In this document: in pieces, positions 42,274 to 49,849 of the stretch
Layout: every line of letters starts with the position of its first letter
How positions within the stretch are numbered: the first letter of the stretch is position 1
Assembly (NCBI GenBank): GCA_965246915.1
Contig: CBDFGB010000013.1
Coordinates: 17,692 to 81,691, forward strand
Source of the DNA: CAVRQM01 sp965246915
GTDB lineage: Bacteria; Pseudomonadota; Alphaproteobacteria; Acetobacterales; Acetobacteraceae
DNA length: 64,000 nucleotides
Direction of reading: 5' to 3'
The notes under the pieces: generated by a model
What the model was told of the DNA's origin: nothing
What the model saw: only the letters and a program-made list of their open reading frames with translations
The model's database searches: none
Made by a program: the position numbers and the translations under genes

Positions 42274-43527
42274 CTATCGCACGACGCGGAGCCTGGGGCG
42301 AGCCTGCGCCGGCATGTCGAGCGGCAAGGTCGGCGCCGCCTCCTCGTCCTCGACCGGATCGAGCCGCATGTCGGGCAGGTAGGCGGCCGCGAGGCTGCGC
42401 GCCAGATAGTCCAGCGGCGAACTGGCGCGATCCACCTGGGGATCGCCATCCACCATGCCGGCCGGCCCGAACCGCGTGCCCGCCAGAAGCTCCACGATTT
42501 CGCCGAGCGGCGTGCCGTGCTGTAACGCGAGGCTTGCGACCTGGCTCAGACTGTCGGCCATCGCTCGGACGGCGGCACTCTCTTTCGGCAATCCCAGTGA
42601 TAGCTCGGCCACCGCGCCGTCGGAGAATTCCGCGGTGCGGACGAAGACCTTGTGGCCGCCCAATGTAACCCGCCGAGCATAGCCCCCGGGTCGGGCTGGC
42701 AGGTCGCGTCGGGTGGTCGCGGCGGCTGGCCGCGCGACGTCCTGCAACGTCATGAACGGCCCGAGGGCCGCGCGCATCGCCGCATGGGCGGTGGCATCGG
42801 CATGCGGCAGGATCGCCCGGCCGGCCAGCGTCGCGGCGAGCGCGGCTTCGGCCGACACGCCACGCGCCGCGAGGAACGTCATGGCGCCGCGCGACAGGTG
42901 TCCGGCCGGATCGAGCCAATCGAAGCGCGGGGCGATGCCGCCTGCCTCGGCACCCAGCAGCCCGTCGACCACGCCCGGGGTGCCAACCAGCCATGCGTCA
43001 CCCACCGCGCCACGCACCTGCGAGACCGCGCTGACCGCGAGCGCCCGCGCCGCCTCGCCGGCGTAGTCCAGGCCGGCGGCCGCCAGCAGCCCATCCAAAT
43101 CAGTCAATCGCAGCACCGGCGGCGTGACGGGGTCGAGGATCCGCAACGCCTCGATCGCGTGGGCCGCTGTCCGGCGCAACGCCATCGCGTCAAGACCCAG
43201 TCCGGGCTCATCGAAGGCGGCGAGATTGAGCGCGAAAGAGTCCGCCGCGCCGCGCCAGATGCCGGCATCCGGCGCGGCGCGGCGGGCGACGAGGTCGGCA
43301 CGCAGAGCGGCGGCAAGATCGGACGGAAGCCTGCCGAGCCATGCCTCGGCCGCCTCGCACAGGCCGACCGGGCGTTGGCCCGGCGCGATGGCGGCCAGGA
43401 CCGCTGCGGCAGTGTCGCCCCATGATACCGGCACTTCGACCCTGCGCGGCGGCGCGTCGGGGTCGGGTGCGGCCAGCGCGCGACGGGTGCGCACACCCGG
43501 CCAAGATTTTCCGGAGCGGTTTGCCAT
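42274..43527 (-). CDS. TSCPD-domain protein resembling a class II ribonucleotide reductase but nearly cysteine-free
   Basis: A 417-residue protein. Its C-terminal third (about 275-385) matches the TSCPD module and tail of vitamin B12-dependent RNR (NrdJ): RVTLGGHKVFVRTAEFSDG, SLALQHGTPLGEIVELL, TRFGPAGMVDGDPQ. The N-terminal part has NrdJ-like fragments such as DLDGLLAAAGLDYAGEAARAL. Only one cysteine is visible (LCEAAEAW), so the radical-site and active-site cysteines are absent, and it cannot be a working reductase as it stands. It could be a regulator or nucleotide-binding relic. Start ATG at 43527; longer frame unused. Confidence 0.75.
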   Translation of the reverse strand: MANRSGKSWPGVRTRRALAAPDPDAPPRRVEVPVSWGDTAAAVLAAIAPGQRPVGLCEAAEAWLGRLPSDLAAALRADLVARRAAPDAGIWRGAADSFALNLAAFDEPGLGLDAMALRRTAAHAIEALRILDPVTPPVLRLTDLDGLLAAAGLDYAGEAARALAVSAVSQVRGAVGDAWLVGTPGVVDGLLGAEAGGIAPRFDWLDPAGHLSRGAMTFLAARGVSAEAALAATLAGRAILPHADATAHAAMRAALGPFMTLQDVARPAAATTRRDLPARPGGYARRVTLGGHKVFVRTAEFSDGAVAELSLGLPKESAAVRAMADSLSQVASLALQHGTPLGEIVELLAGTRFGPAGMVDGDPQVDRASSPLDYLARSLAAAYLPDMRLDPVEDEEAAPTLPLDMPAQARPRLRVVR

Positions 43528-43655
43528 GGCGGAGCCTACCGCTCCGAATGGGCGCCGGACCAGCCACATCTTGCGGCCGATCGACGGGGGGCCACAAAAT
43601 CCTGTGGACAACCGCCGGCATGGACCACCGGCCGGCCCGCGCGTATATCGCTGAC

Positions 43656-44009
43656 ATGACGATCGGCACGCGCCTGTTCACCTGGCTTCACGGCCACTCG
43701 GTCGGCCGCGACGCGGCGGGCAATACATACCACCAGGAAAGGCGGCCGCGCGCCGGCTCCCGCGGGCGGCGCTGGGTGATGTATGCCGGCGCGAACGACG
43801 CCTCGGCCGTGCCGCCGGAGTGGCATTCCTGGCTGCATCATACGACCGATGCACCGCTGCCGAGCGCCGGACGCAATCCCTGGCAGAAGCCCCACGTGCC
43901 GAACCTGACCGGCTCGGCCGGCGGCTACCGTCCGGCCGGGCATGACTACAGCGGCGGCCGCCGCGCCGCCGCGACCGGCGACTACGAGGCGTGGATCCCG
44001 GGGTCTTGA
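43656..44009 (+). CDS. NDUFA12-type NADH:ubiquinone oxidoreductase accessory subunit
   Basis: A 117-residue homologue of the 17.2-kDa complex I subunit NDUFA12 (B17.2), found in alphaproteobacteria and mitochondria. The segments GRDAAGNTYHQERR, RRWVMYAGANDASAVPPEWHSWLHHTTD and PNLTGSAGGYRP are diagnostic. It attaches to the peripheral arm of complex I. It is the first gene of a run with mlaD and DUF2155, a known alphaproteobacterial neighbourhood. Confidence 0.93.
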   Translation: MTIGTRLFTWLHGHSVGRDAAGNTYHQERRPRAGSRGRRWVMYAGANDASAVPPEWHSWLHHTTDAPLPSAGRNPWQKPHVPNLTGSAGGYRPAGHDYSGGRRAAATGDYEAWIPGS

Positions 44010-44037
44010 GGCGCGTCATGCGGGCCGGGAGATAGTC

Positions 44038-44583
44038 GTGGCACGACATAGCGGGTCGGAAATGGCGGCGGGCGCCATCGTTCTGGTGGTGGCGGTGGGT
44101 TTCCTCGGCTATGCCGTGGCTCATACCGGACGCAGCGCGGGCGGCGGCGATGTGCTGCACGCTCGCTTCGAGCGGATCGACGGCTTGTCCACCGGCGCCG
44201 AGGTGCGCATCGCCGGCGTGAAGGTCGGAAGCATCGTCGGCTCGCAACTCGATCCGCGGACGTTCCAGGCCACCGTGGACTTCACGATCTCGCCCGACAT
44301 CCGGTTGCCGAAGGACAGCAGTGCGGCGATCACCAGCGACGGGTTGCTGGGCGGGAAGTATCTTTCCGTGGTGCCCGGCGGTGACACCGCGACGATCCCC
44401 AATGGCGGCATGGTGACGGTGACGCAGTCGGCCATCAACATCGAGGATCTGCTCGGCAAATTCATCTTCAGCGCGGCGAACCTCGCAAGCGACGCGCGTA
44501 AGGCAGATGGCGATGCCAAGGCGGCGGCCACGAAACCGGACGCCAAGCCCGGAGAATTGCCCCCGCTGGGCGGCGGGAAATGA
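44038..44583 (+). CDS. mlaD: MlaD, outer-membrane lipid asymmetry MCE protein
   Basis: A 181-residue membrane-anchored MCE-domain protein. One transmembrane helix at about 9-31, then the MCE domain (GGDVLHARFERIDGLSTGAEVRIAGVKVG; SDGLLGGKYLSVVPGG). MlaD hexamers carry phospholipids between the membranes with MlaEF. No mlaE, mlaF or mlaC is nearby. GTG start at 44038, 28 nt after the NDUFA12 gene, with a CGGGAGA site; a Lys/Ala-rich C-terminal tail follows. The stop overlaps the next gene by 4 nt. Confidence 0.9.
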   Translation: MARHSGSEMAAGAIVLVVAVGFLGYAVAHTGRSAGGGDVLHARFERIDGLSTGAEVRIAGVKVGSIVGSQLDPRTFQATVDFTISPDIRLPKDSSAAITSDGLLGGKYLSVVPGGDTATIPNGGMVTVTQSAINIEDLLGKFIFSAANLASDARKADGDAKAAATKPDAKPGELPPLGGGK

Positions 44584-44795
44584 GCCTGCCCGCGATTTGG
44601 CCGCAGCCGGACGGCTCACCGGTCGCGTGCCGCGAAAAGCTGAAGGTGCTGGCCGAGAACCATGAAGAGCTCGGGCGCGCGATGCAGGATGCGTTCGAGG
44701 ACGCGATCCTCATGGGCGTTGACGCGTCCGCCATGAGATCGGTACTGATCGACATCGTCCACGCCTTACGAACGCCGAGGCAGGGCGGGACTTGA
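44580..44795 (+). CDS. Small protein between mlaD and DUF2155
   Basis: A 71-residue protein with no recognised domain. It is predicted helical, with an acidic central stretch (LAENHEELGRAMQDAFEDAILMGVD). It overlaps mlaD at its start (ATGA) and the DUF2155 gene at its stop (TTGA), so it is translated as part of a tightly coupled three-gene set. That close packing argues strongly that it is a real gene. Confidence 0.75.
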   Translation: MSLPAIWPQPDGSPVACREKLKVLAENHEELGRAMQDAFEDAILMGVDASAMRSVLIDIVHALRTPRQGGT

Positions 44796-45148
44796 ATCGC
44801 GGGTGGCTTTTCGCGGTCGCGGTGCTGGTCGGCGCCCAGGCCCCGCCCGCCGCCGCTTGGCTGCCCAAGGGCAGCGCCGATCTGACCGTGCTCGACAAAG
44901 TCGCGGCGAAAGCGATGCCGCTCAGCGTCAAGGTGGGCGAGAGCGCCCATTTCGGCCCGCTCACGATCGGCGTCCGCGGCTGCTTCGTCCGCCCGCCGGA
45001 TGTCGCGGCGGATGCGACCGCCTTCCTCGACGTCACCGACACGACGCCGGGCGCCCCGGCATTCCACGCCTGGACGATCGCCTCCGCGCCGGCCGTCTCG
45101 GCGATGCAGCACCCGGTCTATGACGTCAGGATCGTCGGATGCCGCTGA
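44792..45148 (+). CDS. DUF2155 periplasmic protein
   Basis: A 118-residue exported protein with a signal peptide (about 1-22, PPAAAW) and a DUF2155 domain (VLDKVAAKAMPLSVKVGESAHFGPLTIG). Two cysteines (VRGCFVRPP and VRIVGC) suggest one disulfide, which fits the nearby dsbB. DUF2155 proteins are conserved in alphaproteobacteria beside NDUFA12 and Mla genes; their function is unknown. TTG start, overlapping the previous stop as TTGA; overlaps the trehalose phosphatase gene by 10 nt. Confidence 0.88.
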   Translation: MNRGWLFAVAVLVGAQAPPAAAWLPKGSADLTVLDKVAAKAMPLSVKVGESAHFGPLTIGVRGCFVRPPDVAADATAFLDVTDTTPGAPAFHAWTIASAPAVSAMQHPVYDVRIVGCR

Positions 45149-45876
45149 TCCCGGCGCTGCCCGCCTCGCCAGCCCTGCTGCTGGACCTGGACGGCACGCT
45201 GCTCGACCTCGCGCCGACGCCGAGCGAGGTCGTTGTCCCACCCGATCTGTGCGACGTGCTGCGCCGCCTGCGCGCGAACCTCGGCGACGCCGTGGCTGTG
45301 GTGACCGGCCGGCCGGTCGCGCAGATCGACGCGCTGCTGGGCGACGCGCCATTCGCCGTGGCCGGCGAACACGGTGGCGCAATCCGCCACGCTCCGGGCG
45401 CCACGCTGATACGCCCGGCGCTCGCGGAGCTGCCTGAACACTGGCCCGCGGAAGCCGCCGCCGTCGCGGCGCAATTCCCAGGCGCGCTGATGGAGCGCAA
45501 GCCGCGCGGCTTCGTGCTGCACTACCGCCTCGCGCCCAGTGCCGGCCCTGCGCTGGGGGAAGCCGCACGCGCCATCATCGCGGCGGAGGCTGAGGTCTTC
45601 ACGATCCTGCCCGCCCACATGGCGTGGGAGATCAAGCCGCGCGGCGCCGACAAGGCCACCGCGGTCGAGGCCCTGATGGCCAGACCCCCCTTCGCCGGCC
45701 GAACCCCCGTCTATGTCGGCGACGACGTCACCGACGAGGACGGCATGCGTGCCGCGCGGGCGTTGGGCGGCCTGGGGCTACGGGTGCAGGACGTGTTCGG
45801 GACTCCGGCCGGCGTGCGGGACTGGCTCGCCGCACTCGCCTCTCAGGACAGTCTACCGGCGCATCGCGCGACATAG
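45139..45876 (+). CDS. otsB: Trehalose-6-phosphate phosphatase
   Basis: Dephosphorylates trehalose-6-phosphate to trehalose, an osmoprotectant. A 245-residue HAD-superfamily enzyme with the nucleophile motif DLDGTLLDL (Asp16, Asp18), VVTGRPVAQID, and the metal-binding GDDVTDEDG near the C terminus. No trehalose-6-phosphate synthase (otsA) is adjacent. It overlaps the DUF2155 gene by 10 nt at the 5' end. Its 3' end overlaps the convergent glutathione transferase gene by 34 nt. Confidence 0.92.
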   Translation: MPLIPALPASPALLLDLDGTLLDLAPTPSEVVVPPDLCDVLRRLRANLGDAVAVVTGRPVAQIDALLGDAPFAVAGEHGGAIRHAPGATLIRPALAELPEHWPAEAAAVAAQFPGALMERKPRGFVLHYRLAPSAGPALGEAARAIIAAEAEVFTILPAHMAWEIKPRGADKATAVEALMARPPFAGRTPVYVGDDVTDEDGMRAARALGGLGLRVQDVFGTPAGVRDWLAALASQDSLPAHRAT

Positions 45877-46466
45877 GCGGGCCGCTCCAGCAGACGATCG
45901 TAGTAAGCTCTCAAGTCCGGCAAGTCGGGGCGCTCGACCGGCAGCGCGAACCAACGATGTAACAGCGGGCCATGAGCGATATCGGCCAGCGTCAGGGTAT
46001 CGCCGGCCAGGAAGGCGCTGCTCGCGAGGTTCCGCTCCACGACAGCAAGCATGTCGCCAGTGCGCGCCACCATCTGGGCCAGCAGGCCGTCGTCACGTTG
46101 CTCGGGCATCGTTCGCACAAGCTGCAGGAAGACCACGCCCAGCGGGTGGGCAAGGGTGCCAAGTTGCGCGTCCATCCACGCCTCGACACGGGCGCGCGAC
46201 CCTGCCTCACGCGGATAGAGCGCCGAATCAGGCGCGTGCGCGTTGCAAACATAGCGTAAGATGGCGTTGCTCTCGAACAGCGCGACCGAGCCATCCTGCA
46301 GCGCCGGCACGAAACCGAACGGGCTCATTGCGACATACTCGGGGGTGTCGTTTCGTCCGAACGCCATGCCGGCATCGATCCGTTCGAACCGCAGCGACAA
46401 TTCGTCGAGCAGCCACAGCACTTTCATCACATTGGAGGAATTCGCCCGGCCCCAAAGTTTCAGCAT
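45843..46466 (-). CDS. Glutathione S-transferase family protein (second copy)
   Basis: A 207-residue glutathione transferase. The thioredoxin-like domain opens MLKLWGRANSSNVMKVLWLL with the catalytic Ser of the SSNVMKV segment, followed by FESNAILRYVCN. The C-terminal helical domain contains FLAGDTLTLADIAHGPLLHRW. Different subfamily from the one at 65-751 (which has PSPNPAKV). Start ATG at 46466; the longer frame is unused. Convergent with otsB, overlapping 34 nt. Confidence 0.9.
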   Translation of the reverse strand: MLKLWGRANSSNVMKVLWLLDELSLRFERIDAGMAFGRNDTPEYVAMSPFGFVPALQDGSVALFESNAILRYVCNAHAPDSALYPREAGSRARVEAWMDAQLGTLAHPLGVVFLQLVRTMPEQRDDGLLAQMVARTGDMLAVVERNLASSAFLAGDTLTLADIAHGPLLHRWFALPVERPDLPDLRAYYDRLLERPAYVARCAGRLS

Positions 46467-46532
46467 TCCGCTCACCATCCATGCCCGGACCACAGGCGAG
46501 GCCAGGATGCCGGAGAGTGCAAGGCGCCGGTG

Positions 46533-46745
46533 TCAGCGGCGATACGTGCCGTTGGCGACCGCGTGGATGTCGTGACGGAACAGGCCCAGCTCTGCCAGGT
46601 CACGATCGTTGCAGGCGCTCAGTTCGCGCACGATCCGGGCGCGCTCGCGGCGGGTTGCGCGAAAACCGGCCCAAGCCGCGGCAAGGCGGGCCAGGCTCGG
46701 CAGGGCGGTATGCGACAAAGTCTCGTTTCGGATCATCGTCGTCAT
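46533..46745 (-). CDS. DUF1127 small protein
   Basis: A 70-residue DUF1127 (YjiS-like) protein. The C-terminal module RIVRELSACNDRDLAELGLFRHDIHAVA is the family signature. Small DUF1127 proteins are RNA-binding-like regulators of phosphate, carbon or stress responses in alphaproteobacteria. AAGGAG precedes the ATG. Divergent from dsbB-coq7; a 185-bp shared promoter region lies between. Confidence 0.88.
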   Translation of the reverse strand: MTTMIRNETLSHTALPSLARLAAAWAGFRATRRERARIVRELSACNDRDLAELGLFRHDIHAVANGTYRR

Positions 46746-46858
46746 CGTCGGTCTCCTTCTCGACGCAGCCAAGTTTGCTGCACCGCACAATAAAATGTCG
46801 GGCCCGCGCTCCCGCAACCCTCCTGCCGCGGCGACGTAAATCGATTTTTCGTGTTGTG

Positions 46859-46875
46859 GCATGTCTGTCACATGC
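46859..46875. promoter_or_regulatory. Inverted repeat in the DUF1127/dsbB divergent region
   Basis: GCATGT at 46859-46864 and ACATGC at 46870-46875 form a perfect 6-bp dyad with a 5-nt centre (CTGTC). It lies 56 nt upstream of the dsbB start and 114 nt upstream of the DUF1127 start. The symmetry and position suggest an operator for one or both genes. No regulator can be named. Confidence 0.3.
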
Positions 46876-46930
46876 GCGGACGAGGCCAGCCAGCTTGAAC
46901 GCGAAGTTGGATGAGGTCATACGCCGCGCC

Positions 46931-47431
46931 ATGTTTCTCCCTCGACTGCGGATCGCACTCGCTGTCTGTGCCGTCGCCTCCGGTATCGCCCTGGCTATCG
47001 CGCTGGGGTCGGAGGCATGGGGCGGCTTGGTCCCCTGCGCGCTCTGCCTCGTTGAGCGTTGGCCTTATCGCGCGGCCCTGTTGCTCGCGCTCGCGGGCCT
47101 TGTGCTGCCGCGTCCGTGGGCACGCGTGGCTCTGTGGCTGGTGCTGCTGAGTGCCCTTTCAGCGGCCGCTGCCGCTGCCGTTCACGTGGGCGTGGAGCGG
47201 GGCGCCTGGCCCAGCCCGCTGCCCGAATGCGCAGCTCCCAGGGTCGCGGGCATGAGCATGGCCGAGCGGCTGGCGCATATGCCGGACACGCCGTCCAAGG
47301 CGTGCGAGGATCCGACACGGCTGATCGAGTGGCTGCCGGTATCGATGGCCGAGATGAACCTGATCTTCGCCCTGGCATTCGTCGGCGGCGTGGCCAGCTT
47401 CCTGGTGCGAACCCGACGGAGCGCCCCATGA
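46931..47431 (+). CDS. dsbB: Disulfide bond formation protein DsbB
   Basis: Inner-membrane oxidase that reoxidises DsbA and passes electrons to ubiquinone. A 166-residue four-helix protein with the first cysteine pair in PCALCLVERWPY (Cys36, Cys39) and the second in the periplasmic loop (Cys100 of LPECAAP and Cys125 of SKACEDP), both typical. An upstream TTG at 46895 could add 12 residues. Its stop overlaps the coq7 start by 4 nt (ATGA). Confidence 0.93.
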   Translation: MFLPRLRIALAVCAVASGIALAIALGSEAWGGLVPCALCLVERWPYRAALLLALAGLVLPRPWARVALWLVLLSALSAAAAAAVHVGVERGAWPSPLPECAAPRVAGMSMAERLAHMPDTPSKACEDPTRLIEWLPVSMAEMNLIFALAFVGGVASFLVRTRRSAP

Positions 47432-47985
47432 GCGACGAGCCATTTGCCGCGAGATATCTCCCCGGCGACCTGACGCCACGCGAGACGATCGAGCGGATCG
47501 TGCGTGTCGACCATGCCGGCGAGTATGGCGCCAAGCGTATCTATCAGGGGCAACTCGCGGTGCTGGGTCGCGGCCCGAAGGGCGACCTGATCCGCCACAT
47601 GCAAGCTCAGGAGCAGCATCACCTCGACACTTTCGCGGCGCTCATCGCCGACCGTCGCGTGCGCCCGACCGCCTTGCTGCCATTCTGGCACGTCGCGGGT
47701 TTTGCTTTGGGGGCTGCCACCGCCCTGATGGGCGAGCGCGCCGCGATGGCCTGTACCGTCGCAGTGGAGGAGGCGATCGACGAGCATTATGCGGCGCAGG
47801 CGGACAGCCTCGGCGCGGATGAGCCGGACCTGCGCGACAAGATCGAGGCGTTTCGCGCCGAGGAGGCAGAGCACCGCGACATCGGCCTCGCGCACGAGGC
47901 GGAGCAGGCACCCGGCTACGGGCTGTTGAGCCGTGTCATCAAGGCGGGCTGCAAGGTCGCGATCCGCGTCAGCGAGAGAGTCTGA
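47428..47985 (+). CDS. coq7: Demethoxyubiquinone hydroxylase Coq7
   Basis: Di-iron monooxygenase performing a late hydroxylation in ubiquinone synthesis. The 185-residue protein carries the diiron motif residues in order: Glu32 (GEYGA), Glu62 and His65 (AQEQHH), VEEAIDEHY, and the second EEAEHRD segment. Length fits bacterial Coq7. Coupled to dsbB, whose electron acceptor is ubiquinone, a functional link worth noting. Confidence 0.96.
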   Translation: MSDEPFAARYLPGDLTPRETIERIVRVDHAGEYGAKRIYQGQLAVLGRGPKGDLIRHMQAQEQHHLDTFAALIADRRVRPTALLPFWHVAGFALGAATALMGERAAMACTVAVEEAIDEHYAAQADSLGADEPDLRDKIEAFRAEEAEHRDIGLAHEAEQAPGYGLLSRVIKAGCKVAIRVSERV

Positions 47986-47992
47986 AGCGGCC

Positions 47993-48015
47993 TCCGCGGG
48001 GCAACGGCCCGCGGA
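47993..48015. terminator. Hairpin between convergent coq7 and Sel1-repeat genes
   Basis: TCCGCGGG (47993-48000) and CCCGCGGA (48008-48015) form a perfect 8-bp stem with a 7-nt loop in the 46-bp gap between coq7 (ends 47985) and the convergent Sel1-repeat gene (ends at 48032). There is no T-tract, so it may act as a processing or Rho-linked stop rather than a classical terminator. Confidence 0.5.
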
Positions 48016-48031
48016 TCAGCGCAAGAGATCG

Positions 48032-49840
48032 CTAACGTCCCGGCGACGCGAGATCCTCCAGCGCGCGACTGCCTGCCGGGTATGCGACCGGCGCCGCCTC
48101 GCCCGGTGGCAGTGAGTCCAGCTCCACCTTGGCGTCGGCCATACCCTGCGCCGCGGCTTTGACGAGCCATTGCCGCGCCTCGGCCACGTCCACCTCGCCG
48201 GCCAGACCGCGCGCCAAGTAGCGGCCGAGCATCATTTGCGCATGCGGATGGCTGCGTTCGGCAGCGGCGCGAAACCATTTCTGCGCCTCTGGCCGATTCC
48301 AAGGAACGTCGTGGCCGCCGCCCAGGAGCGCGCCGAGCGCGAACATCGCGCCGACATGACCATTGTCCGCCGCCTTCTGGAACAGCTCCTGAGCCCCCGC
48401 ATGGTCGCGCGGGCCGCCCCGGCCGTTGACCATCATCTCGGCGAGGCTGACCTGGGCGTCCAGCATGCCGAATCCGGACGCCTTTGCGATCCAGACCCGC
48501 CCCTGCTCGGCATCCACCGGCACGCCGCGCCCCTCGATGAGCATGCGCCCATACCAGTATTGCGCGTTGACCACCCCCTCGGCGGCACGGCGCAGCCAGT
48601 GCACCGCTTGCGCATCGTCGCGGGCCACGCCCACGCCCTCGGCCAGGCAGATTCCGTAATTGTAGGCTGCCACCAGATCCCCGGCGGTCGCCGCCTGCTC
48701 GAACCACTCGCGAATCCGCAGCGAGTCCTCCGGGCCGGCACGCCCTTGCAGTACCAGATTGGCCAAGTCGTGCTTGGACTGCTCGTCGCCCGCCTCGGCC
48801 GAGATACGAAACCACCGCGCCGCCTCGGCGGGATCGCGAGGCACCCCCGCGCCGGTCAGATGCAGCAGCCCGAGCGCGCGCGCCGCGCCTCGATGGCCGG
48901 CCTCGGCGGCGCGACGGAACCACATTGCCGCCTCGGCATGGTTTGGCGGCAGTTCGCCGCCACGGGCATACAGATCGCCCACCACCGCGGCCGCCTCGGC
49001 ATCGCCCTGCAGCGCCGCCCGGCGGAGCCACGACTCGCCCTCCAGAAGATCGCGCTCGACCCCGTTGCCCTGCACCAGCGCCAGCCCGTAGCGGGCCTGC
49101 GCCGAACGAACGCCACGCTGCGCGGCGTCCTTGTACAGAGCGGTGGCGCGCGGCATGTCCTGTTCCACGCCGCGGCCCTGTTCGCAGAGCACGCCCAGCA
49201 AATATATCGCTGTGCCGAGCCCCGAATCCGCTCCGCGGACGAGCTGCTTCGCAGGTTCCAGGAAGTCCTCGGGTTCCTTCGCGTCCCGCAACAGGGCCAG
49301 CGCGTAGCCGAGATGGCCCTGCGGACAATTGGCCGCCGCGCTGCGGCGATAGAGCTCGGTCGCCCCGTCGAGATCGCGCAAGGCCGCCGGCCCAGAGGTC
49401 TTGATGTAGGCGAGCAGCGCCTGCGCATCGCCCGCGCCGTTGTCCGCCGCCATGCCGGCCCAATACGCCGCGCGCTCGAAATCGGGGGCCTGCGCTGCCG
49501 CGGCCGGAGCGCCGAACAAAGCCCGCTCCGATTGCGCGCCCTGGCCGGGTTCGGCGCCCGCGCCGTGCAGATAGAACGCACCGAGCAGCGACTGCGCCTG
49601 CGTGTAGCCCCGCTTGGCCGCCCGCTCCAGCCAGCGCGCCGCCTCGGCCCCGCTGGGCGGCACGCCTGCGCCGTCGAGGTAGCTCCGACCCACCAGGAAC
49701 TCGGCCTCGGCGATCTCCGCCTGCGCGGCCTGCGCCAGCAAGGGAAACGCCTCGGCGCGCTTGCCCGCGTCAGCCATCTCCTTGGCCCGCCGAAGCAGGG
49801 CGGCGGGCGAGGACAGCCGGTCGCGCAGCCGGTTCAGCAT
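48032..49840 (-). CDS. Sel1-repeat (tetratricopeptide-like) protein of the type I secretion cluster
   Basis: A 602-residue protein made almost entirely of about fifteen Sel1-like repeats of 36 residues, each marked by the YGxGVPxDxxEAxxWFRxAAEAG pattern (for example GRGVEQDMPRATALYKDAAQRG). Sel1 repeats form solenoid scaffolds for protein binding. No signal peptide is seen. It follows the HlyD adaptor by 9 nt on the same strand, so it is part of the same operon. A role in assembling or supporting the secretion complex is an inference. Confidence 0.88.
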   Translation of the reverse strand: MLNRLRDRLSSPAALLRRAKEMADAGKRAEAFPLLAQAAQAEIAEAEFLVGRSYLDGAGVPPSGAEAARWLERAAKRGYTQAQSLLGAFYLHGAGAEPGQGAQSERALFGAPAAAAQAPDFERAAYWAGMAADNGAGDAQALLAYIKTSGPAALRDLDGATELYRRSAAANCPQGHLGYALALLRDAKEPEDFLEPAKQLVRGADSGLGTAIYLLGVLCEQGRGVEQDMPRATALYKDAAQRGVRSAQARYGLALVQGNGVERDLLEGESWLRRAALQGDAEAAAVVGDLYARGGELPPNHAEAAMWFRRAAEAGHRGAARALGLLHLTGAGVPRDPAEAARWFRISAEAGDEQSKHDLANLVLQGRAGPEDSLRIREWFEQAATAGDLVAAYNYGICLAEGVGVARDDAQAVHWLRRAAEGVVNAQYWYGRMLIEGRGVPVDAEQGRVWIAKASGFGMLDAQVSLAEMMVNGRGGPRDHAGAQELFQKAADNGHVGAMFALGALLGGGHDVPWNRPEAQKWFRAAAERSHPHAQMMLGRYLARGLAGEVDVAEARQWLVKAAAQGMADAKVELDSLPPGEAAPVAYPAGSRALEDLASPGR

Positions 49841-49849
49841 GTCAGCGCG

